Assembly: GCA_037693485.1 (NCBI GenBank)
Contig: CM075346.1
Span: forward strand, 105,506,501-105,570,500
DNA length: 64,000 nucleotides
Direction of reading: 5' to 3'
Origin: Kitagawia praeruptora
Lineage: Eukaryota; Streptophyta; Magnoliopsida; Apiales; Apiaceae
Both the position numbers and the translations under genes were made by a program. Below, in pieces: positions 56,757-64,000 of this stretch. The notes under the pieces were generated by a model. That model had not been told where the DNA came from and did no database searches. It saw only the letters and a program-made list of their open reading frames with translations. Within the stretch, counting starts at the first letter, position 1; every line of letters starts with the position of its first letter.

Positions 56757-58740
56757 GAGAAACCTTTAACTCAATTTTTTTATACATTATATCTATAAAT
56801 TGGATGAGATCAATATTATGATTCATGAAAATAATAGAAGCTTTTAAAATATGATATCAAAATTTAATAAATTTATTATATTTTTTAGAACGCGCGTAGC
56901 GCGGACAAAAATCTCTATATATGTGATTGTAAATGAAGTTATTGTAGTTTATGTTTTCAAGAATATTAATAAAAAAATATATTATGAAGCAATTATGACC
57001 AGATGTAAATAAATATTTATATTTTACAGATTTTATGAATATTTTCAAGAAAAGGATGTGAAATTGTTGCACAATTTAAAATTTTATACATCATTTTTTA
57101 TCTCTTTTAATATAAACAATTTGGCATAAGATTATTTATATAATATAACTTAATTTATTGTTTGAAAATGAAATAAAAGTTCATTATAAAATAAATTTTA
57201 ATCTATGAAGAGTATAAATTAAATTTACAAAGAGTCAACAGAAAATTTAAATTTTAAATACAAAGATTATGAAGAGAAGCTAACAATGAATAGTTTAAAA
57301 TTATATAGTTTATTTCAATCAAGTAGAAATTACAATATATTTTTAAAGTAGTCTTCTATTTTCTTATAATAAAGTGTTATTCAGATTTTACTTTAAGTGG
57401 AGTACCTGGAAATGATTTAACTTCAAAATTGACTTTGACTCTGTAGACTCATTTTCATGGAAGTGAAGATTAGGACCATTTTAAACTTATTTTTGTGTAG
57501 ACAGGTAATGAATGGTGCACGGTTAGTGAATGGTGCACGAGTCTTGCTGTATTATGTGAAGATTATGCGATGGTGTTCACGAGATATGCATGATTTTTTT
57601 TGGAAGTTAGCTGATAAAATAGGTTTAATCTTAAATAAAATTTTGTATTTTCTTTACGGATAATTAATTTGTAACGAATCTACAAATTATAAAATAATTA
57701 AACTTGAAACTTTGTTTTTAGTATTTAATTCTTTTTTATGTTATTTTTTATAATTTTATTGTGTTTAAATTGCGAACGGCGATCCCGAGAAACCTTTAAC
57801 TCACGACGATGCCGAGAAACCTTTAACTCAATTTTTTTAATACATTATATCTATAAATTGGATGAGATCAATATTATGATTCATGAAAATAATAGAATCT
57901 TTTAAAATATGATATCAAAATTTAATAAATTTATTATATTTTTTAGAACGCGCGTAGCGCGGGCAAAAATCTCTATATATGTGATTGTAAATAAAGTTAT
58001 TGTAGTTTATGTTTTCAAGAATATTAATAAAAATATATATTATGAAGTCATGTTATTATATGAAAATTTTAGTATTAAAAATTATTTTTTTGCTTCATAG
58101 TATTTGAAATTACAAAGAGAATTTTTCACCAAAAACGGATTAAAGTGAGCCTTATTAATTGAGATAGATACACCCGTCTCCAAATTTACTAATTTTAAAG
58201 TTTAAAAATTGTGAAAATTAATTATATTTAGAATGTGATTGTAAATAAAGTTATTGTAGTTTGTCTTTTGAAGAAATTTAATAAAACTAATATTTATGAA
58301 GTTATGTTACTATATTAAATTTTAATTAATGTTAATGAGCAAACCAAATTTTCGCTTCGTATAGTTAGAAAATGAGATTCACAGTTCAAATAATAAATTA
58401 TATTTGTTCAATTCCTTTTCCTATAATATAAATATAACTGTGTTGACAATTCTCACAAAATTATTTAATTTAAATATCATCACCTTTATTGTCAAAAATA
58501 ATAAAAACTTATGTACACAACTCATACTTCAAATTAATAGAATGTCAACTCATACTTATCTGTGTTTTTATGATATGTTACTACTAAAATTTTTTGATTA
58601 AATTTATTGTGAAAAGCACGTATGTTTATACACACAATTCTTACATGTTATAAATTAAAATCAATGTTTGTTATTAATAAAATTAATATAACATTTTTTT
58701 ATATTTAAAATTTAAAAAAATTGTATAAAAATAAAAAATT

Positions 58741-58774
58741 AGAGAGCGCGCGTAGCGCGGGCAAAAATCCCTAG
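58741..58774 (+). other. Helitron 3' terminus closing the array
   Basis: The hairpin CGCGC-GTA-GCGCG is followed about 12 bases later by CTAG and then T, the Helitron 3' architecture. The same hairpin occurs without a clean CTAG in each unit (near 55870, 56890, 57950). Confidence 0.6.
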
Positions 58775-59066
58775 TTTTATAAAAGTGGGTATTTTAGGAA
58801 ATTGTTTTTTTTAAAACAAATTTTTTACAAATATTTTGAGAAATGTTAAAATCACAAAAACAAATTTTAGAAAAAGTGATATATTAGTAAATACCCTATT
58901 AAAAAAATTATTTCATTATTAATAAAACTACATTCAAATGTTAAATATGATTTTTTTGATAACCTAAATTGAATGGAATTCTTTACATAAAAAGTCGTCA
59001 CTTTCTTCATTCAGTTTCCGGATAGTTTTGATTGGGAAAAAATTGTTAAACTATCATTAAAATATA

Positions 59067-59322
59067 CTCCCTCTGTCCCACTCAAACTAGCTTGTTTGAC
59101 TTTTCTTGGTCAAATTTACCAATTTTGTAACTTAAATTACGTATATTATATGTTAAATATAATTAATGAAAAAAATATGATAAGAAAATATAGATCATCT
59201 ATTATCATCTACATTTTTTAGATTTATAAAAACAAAAATCGATAATTTTTAAAATTCATTCAAAGTTTGGTGAATTTGACCAGAAAAAGTCAAACAAGCC
59301 AGTTTAAGTGGGACAGAGGGAG
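59067..59322. mobile_element. Stowaway MITE
   Basis: 256 bp, inverted ends CTCCCTCTGTCCCACT and the complement of AGTGGGACAGAGGGAG, TA on both sides, and further inner pairing (GACTTTTCTTGGTCAA with TTGACCAGAAAAAGTC). Confidence 0.88.
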
Positions 59323-59324
59323 TA

Positions 59325-60079
59325 ATATATTTTGTGAGTTTCGTTTAGGCTGTAAAATCATTTTGATTTTTAGAACCCGAGATATATCACTTGATGTAAA
59401 ATCATTCTAATTTTTAGAACTCAAAATAGAGCACAAATAGTAAATAGAGCATCTAAAACTTAATGAATATCATATTTTAAATTATAATTTGATCATATTT
59501 TCTTTTACTTCTTCGTATTTAAGGATTCTTTATTTTCTCTGTAAAAATTCATTATAACAAGAAATATAACTTATATGGGAATAAAATCATATAGAAGCCA
59601 TATATAAATAAAGATAAATCAAGAAAGATATTGAAATAATATAATTTTTTTTTAAATGATTGATAATATTTAAATTATTATTGTATTTTATTAAAATTAA
59701 ATCTATATTAAATTATAATAACCAAAACATGATATAATTTGTATTTTGGTTGACATGTTATTTTGGATTTTTGGTTATTTTGATTTTTCTTTCTAATAAC
59801 AATAGTTGGATCTTTCAACTCAAATTTGTAAAAATCTTTGGATACAATGTTAAAAAATTTCTACACAAAAATATAAGGTTTAATTCCCAACAAGAATAAT
59901 TCAAAATTAATATTTATGATATTAATTTTTAAAATATAAATAAATGTAAATTCATTAACCACATATTATTACATTTACATATTAAAATTTTTGAAAAAAT
60001 AAAAAAATATCAATTATTTTAAATTATTAAAAGAATAAAATTTAAAAATAATCCGTGTTTTGTATGGGTTATAAACTAG
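59325..60079 (+). other. AT-rich spacer ending in a Helitron 3' end
   Basis: No gene. CCGTGTTTTGTATGGGTTAT and then AAACTAG at 60073-60079 form an eroded Helitron 3' end whose 5' end I could not place. Confidence 0.4.
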
Positions 60080-60083
60080 TATA

Positions 60084-60433
60084 TCTATACTATATTATAA
60101 TAAGCAAAAGGGGGTATAATTTGTAGTTGGTTACCCCTTTTTTGGTTATCCCCATTTTTGGTTATACCTCATTTATCACCGTTAGATCAGCAACTCAAAT
60201 AGATCATGATCGTTAGATATAACAATACTAAAAGTTGTTATATGCAGAGGTTCAAGGTTCCGTTCCCGCCAATAACATATTAATTTATATTTAATACTAA
60301 AAAGCATTATATATAAAGATGTAAGGTTCGAATCAATAACATATTTAAATTAATATTTAAAATATTATATTATATTATAAATAAATTATAAAAAATTAAA
60401 AGTAACCCGTGCTTTGCACGGGCTATAAGCTAG
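60084..60433 (+). mobile_element. Short Helitron 1 of a serial set
   Basis: 350 bp: starts TCTATACTATATTATAATAA and ends AACCCGTGCTTTGCACGGGC then TATAAGCTAG before T. Carries an AGGTTCAAGGTTCCGTTCCC motif. Confidence 0.78.
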
Positions 60434-60790
60434 TATACTATAATAAGAGAATTGAGGTATAATTTGTAGTTTGGTTAACCCCTATTTTTTGTTATCCCTC
60501 ATTTTTGGTTATCCCTCATTCCCAACCGTTAGATCTTAAACTCAAATAGATCATGATCGTTAGATTCAAAAATACTAAAAATTGTTATATACAAAGGTCT
60601 AAGGTTCAATTCTCGCCAACATATTAATTTATATTTAATACTAAAAATTATTATATACATAGATGGAAGGTTCAAATTCTTTCATTAGCATATTAAAATT
60701 ATAAAAACTATAAACAAATTATACTACACTATAAACAAATTATAAAAAATTAAAAGTAACCCGTGCTTTTATAAATATATACTTATCTAT
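60434..60790 (+). mobile_element. Short Helitron 2, eroded ends
   Basis: Begins TATACTATAATAAGAG directly after the first copy and shares its body (AATTTGTAGTTTGGTTAACC). The 3' hairpin is cut short at GTAACCCGTGCTTTTATAAA. Confidence 0.55.
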
Positions 60791-60791
60791 A

Positions 60792-61201
60792 TCTATACTA
60801 TACTAATATATAATAAGCAAACAGGGGTATAATTTGGTTGTTTGGTTCAACCTTCTAAAAGAATAGTGACCGTTAGAAATTTAGTAATAGATGATAGCCG
60901 ATCTAATAATATGATATATTCTATATTTAAATTCCTCTTCTAAAGATCCAAGGTTCGAATCCCATCAACAATCCAAGGTTCGAATCCCATCAACAACAAA
61001 TTTACATTAAGATTTTATATTATTAGTTCTAATCAATACATATCATTTATTAAATAACTATTATTATTACTAATAATTTTATTAACTAATATTACAAAGT
61101 TAAATTATATCCATAATAAATTATTATACTCTATTTTATTTAATTATTTAATTTTAAAAATATTTAAAAGTAACACGTGTTTTGCACGAGTTATAAGCTA
61201 G
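60792..61201 (+). mobile_element. Short Helitron 3 of the serial set
   Basis: Starts TCTATACTATACTAATATAT and ends ACACGTGTTTTGCACGAGTT then ATAAGCTAG before T. It contains a duplicated CCAAGGTTCGAATCCCATCA box at about 60950-60990. Confidence 0.75.
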
Positions 61202-61204
61202 TAT

Positions 61205-61481
61205 AGTCAATTCATAGAACGTAACATGGTATCAGACTTCTTCAAAGTATGTTAATTGTGGTTCTGACCTGATCTTTGTTGATTCAAAGCGCTTCACCAT
61301 GTTCATCATCTTTGTTAAATCACTACAGTTTTTCATATCGTTCTTGTTCATTTGTTCTTGTTGAGAATCGTCATTATATCAGGTGTTTTCAATTCAATAT
61401 CTTATACTCTCTTTGTTCAACATCAATTTCTAATACACTTGAGTTTTTTCACCCATAAATTATCAATGCAAACTTATCTTC
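61205..61481 (+). other. Possible copia 5'-leader fragment
   Basis: ACATGGTATCAGACTTCTTC near 61225 resembles an initiator-Met primer site on the plus strand with following leader sequence. No LTR could be matched to it. Confidence 0.35.
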
Positions 61482-61762
61482 TATTAATTTTCGTAATATG
61501 CAGCGGAATCAACAAGTAAATAGAGAAGAACGTAGCAAAGTAAACTAAACTTTCATTGATAATACTGTATCTACATATGCTCAACAATGGAGCTAATAAC
61601 AGAAATGATTTAGAGTTTACATTGTGAAGACTTAGTGAGAAAGTTACAAGATAGAAAGTATTTATAATATAAATGTAACTAACTAGAGATGACAGCTAGC
61701 ATTTGCCATCCTGGATGATGACGTGGAGGTCGAAGCACACAGCACATACACTGTACTCAACA
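61482..61762 (-). repeat. 3' LTR (left copy)
   Basis: 281 bp; carries a 12-bp extra segment (around ACAGCACATACA) absent from the right copy. Confidence 0.88.
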
Positions 61763-61874
61763 TCCCCCCTCAAGTTGGAGGTTGGAAGAATCTGAAAACC
61801 TTCAACTTGAACAATCTTGTAGTACAGAAAAGATAACGGTAGAAAAAACAATGACAGTAAGCAAGAGATGTGTC

Positions 61875-62020
61875 AACGGATGTAACTGTTAACGGATAGC
61901 TAATCTGTCAACGGATAGCTAGTTGTCAACGGATAACAGCTCAGCTATCAACGGATAACAGATGAAACTTTGACATCAACTTTGCTCTTGACAACAACTT
62001 TGCTCTTGACAGCAACTTTG
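61875..62020. repeat. Short tandem motifs inside the element
   Basis: CAACGGATAGCTA/CAACGGATAACAG repeats about four times, followed by three copies of a unit like CAACTTTGCTCTTGACA. Confidence 0.75.
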
Positions 62021-63661
62021 TTGGTAGATGTAGCACAACTTCTTTGTAGCACAAGCGCATGATGAACTTGGTAGGTGATTGATGAACTTTGATGCAGATG
62101 CATCCAACTTGAAACTGGAATGTACACAGTAAACTCAGCAAGTCCTTGACAACAACTTTCAGCAACTTTCAGTATAACAGAACTTAGAAACTCATAATAG
62201 AGTTCTGAGCTTAACAATAAACACAGTACCAACTTGGAACTTGGAAGTAACAGCAGCTAGGCATGAGGTGAGGCATGAGGCTGAGTTGCACATTCTCATC
62301 AGGAACTACTATGTATAACAGCTCAGTAACATGGCACATTGAAGTTTGACAGCAAGTTCTTGACAGTCACATCACAATCGCTTAGCTTGACAGCACAATG
62401 GAGTACATGACATCACCCATTTTGGAAAGGATAAAGACAACAGCTAGAAACTCAGTAGATAGAAGCTCAGTAGTAGGTAGAAACTCAGTCAACCAATTTA
62501 GTAACTCACTAAAACAGTAACTCAGTATTCCCCGTAAGGTGAACATGCTTCAGTAAGAACATACTTCAACATAACATGTAACCCAGAAGTATCAATGAAC
62601 AGACATTGTAGCTTCGGAAAAAAAAACAGAATTTAGGATTGAGAAATCCACAGGGATTTAATCTCAGAACAAAATGTATCAAATTTTGTTGCCAAAACAC
62701 GGACAACAATCAGAACCTACAAAGAGGCTTAGAACTCACCAATGGAGCTTAGAAATTATGACCTCGCAGAGCCACGTCATGACTCGAACGGCCATATCAG
62801 AAAAATGATTACAAAGTAATCATCAAGTTCAGAATTCAGTTTAGAAACCTAACAAAGTAGGCTTAGAACTCTAGAATGTAGAGTTTAGAATCAAAAGAGT
62901 TTAGGAATTCGTAAAGAAGTTTAGTGTTTGGAATTTGTAGAACAGATCGAGAATCAATCAACAAGTTTGGTTTAGGATAGCAACATTCAACCAATTGCGA
63001 AAGTCAGAGATCAAGTATTGTAGATAAACTCATTGTGACAATTTATCAAACAGATTGTGTGTAGGAAGAAACAACTGGAATTGAACAAATCTCCAGAACA
63101 AACTAATACAGATCAGTCAGATAAACAAACCAGAAGATCAATGATGAACAAATCAATAGATTGTTCTAAACAATCAATCGGAGCAAGCGAACAAGTAATC
63201 AATCGGAATCAAGAAACGAACAAGAAATTACAAAAATTCTGTGATTAATCGAAGTATTATGAGGATGAAACCTGATTTTGATTGTGAAACAAAGAAATTT
63301 GCGATTGCGAAACAAACCATCAACAGAAAAAAAAACAAGATCAGCACAAAAGTTCACAAGAAAAACAACTACAGATCAAGAACAGATCAAAATGATCAAG
63401 AACAGATAAAAAAAAATGTACGAATAGTACGAATAGCAGATCAAGAAAACGATATGTAAATGCTCACAGTTATGAAAATTGAACACCTGAGTTTAGCAGA
63501 TTTAAGAAAATCTGAGTTCGATCGTGATAGCGATTAAGATATCAATTGCGGTAGAGAACACCGGAGATGACAGTTCTACGCCGGAGATGACAACCGGAGA
63601 AAACAACAAGCACGAAGAACAAGATCAGAAACTTTGTAGTAAGTAACGAATCGGCACCGTC

Positions 63662-63674
63662 GGCTCTGATACCA
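63662..63674 (-). promoter_or_regulatory. tRNA-iMet primer-binding site
   Basis: The minus strand reads TGGTATCAGAGCC, directly adjacent to the LTR at 63675. Confidence 0.92.
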
Positions 63675-63943
63675 TATTAATTTTCGTAATATGCAGCGGA
63701 ATCAACAAGTAAATAGAGAAGAACGTAGCAAAGTAAACTGAACTTTCATTGATAATACTGTATCTACATATGCTCAACAATGGAGCTAATAACATAAATG
63801 ATTTAGAGTTTACATTGTGAAGACTTAGTGAGAAAGTTACAAGATAGAAAGTATTTATAATAGAAATGTAACTAACTAGAGATGACGGCTAGCATTTGCC
63901 ATCCTGGATGATGACGTGGAGGTCGAAGCACACTGTACTCAAC
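63675..63943 (-). repeat. 5' LTR (right copy)
   Basis: 269 bp, matching 61482-61762; followed by unrelated sequence to the window end. Confidence 0.87.
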
Positions 63944-64000
63944 TTCATAAATCTACATTGCGTAAATTATCAATTTCTAATACACTAATGGTGAATGAGC

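Larger units (their letters stand above)
54870..58100. repeat. Tandem array of about 1-kb Helitron-like units (three copies)
   Basis: Units start with TTATATAATATAACTTAATT at about 54871, 56120 and 57135. They run through ACTTTGTTTTTAGTA, a GGCGATGC hairpin region and the hairpin ACGCGCGTAGCGCG. The first unit is longer because of a 194-bp hAT MITE. The third diverges after about 58050. Open frames here are repeat artefacts. Confidence 0.8.
61482..63943 (-). mobile_element. Second non-coding copia-type LTR element, minus strand
   Basis: LTRs at 61482-61762 and 63675-63943 match closely apart from a 12-bp indel. The primer site GGCTCTGATACCA (complement of TGGTATCAGAGCC) adjoins the right LTR. 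The purine tract (complement of CCCCCCTCAAGTTGG) adjoins the left one. The LTR's 3' edge ends TTAATA rather than CA and no clean target duplication was found. The 1.9-kb interior has no frame above about 95 codons. Its leader-side sequence (CCTTCAACTTG...) is related to the element at 17970. Confidence 0.85.

Noticed and set aside
61410..61440. A target duplication for the second non-coding copia-type element, from shared ATCAATTTCTAATACACT on both sides
   Set aside because: The shared words are 40-60 bp from the LTR edges and not adjacent to them, so they cannot be the 5-bp duplication; their origin is unclear.

Overview
This is nuclear DNA from a flowering plant, most likely a eudicot. The sequence is very AT-rich, has canonical plant introns, plant LTR retrotransposons primed by Asp- and initiator-Met-type tRNAs, Helitrons with the plant-type CTAG|T end, Stowaway and Tourist MITEs, an organellar DNA insert and plant gene families (mTERF, PPR, long-chain alcohol oxidase). 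I cannot name the species. Transposable elements fill most of the window; intact host genes are few.

Layout. 0.9-4.0 kb: a hAT MITE with two tRNA-like modules, abutted by a complete 2.6-kb LTR element that encodes only Gag. 4.8-5.7 kb (minus): a four-exon, 121-codon gene whose middle exons resemble the helix-loop-helix of PIF-type bHLH factors but lack a normal basic region. 6.8-9.0 kb: a hAT-like element and a foldback repeat. 9.25-17.15 kb: a complete young Athila-type LTR element with an intact 911-codon gag-protease reading frame but no reverse transcriptase or integrase. 17.97-19.96 kb: a minus-strand, non-coding copia-type LTR element. 20.3-23.3 kb: a Mutator MITE and a 5'-truncated L1-type LINE. 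23.8-31 kb: hAT, Stowaway and Helitron copies, eroded Athila-like LTRs and an organellar insert with half of trnN. 32.4-34.6 kb: the only conventional intact gene, a single-exon mTERF (minus), followed by a decayed mTERF copy and a NEDD8-protease-like fragment.

35-37.9 kb holds a hAT MITE and an imperfect inverted-repeat element with a gene-like core. 37.9-49.2 kb is a nest of Helitrons, MITEs and a foldback element with 9-bp target duplications. That element holds a minisatellite and is split by Helitrons, one of which is tandemly duplicated. 51.3-53 kb is a cluster of gene remains (PPR, alcohol oxidase, an unidentified coding end). 54.9-58.8 kb is a tandem array of about 1-kb Helitron-like units, one copy carrying a clean hAT insertion. 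60-61.2 kb has serial short Helitrons, and 61.5-63.9 kb a second minus-strand non-coding copia-type element.

The main theme is non-autonomy. Every LTR element here lacks polymerase, and the Helitrons encode nothing recognisable, so movement would need enzymes supplied from elsewhere. Element boundaries rest on terminal motifs and target-site duplications read by eye; family names for eroded copies are inference.
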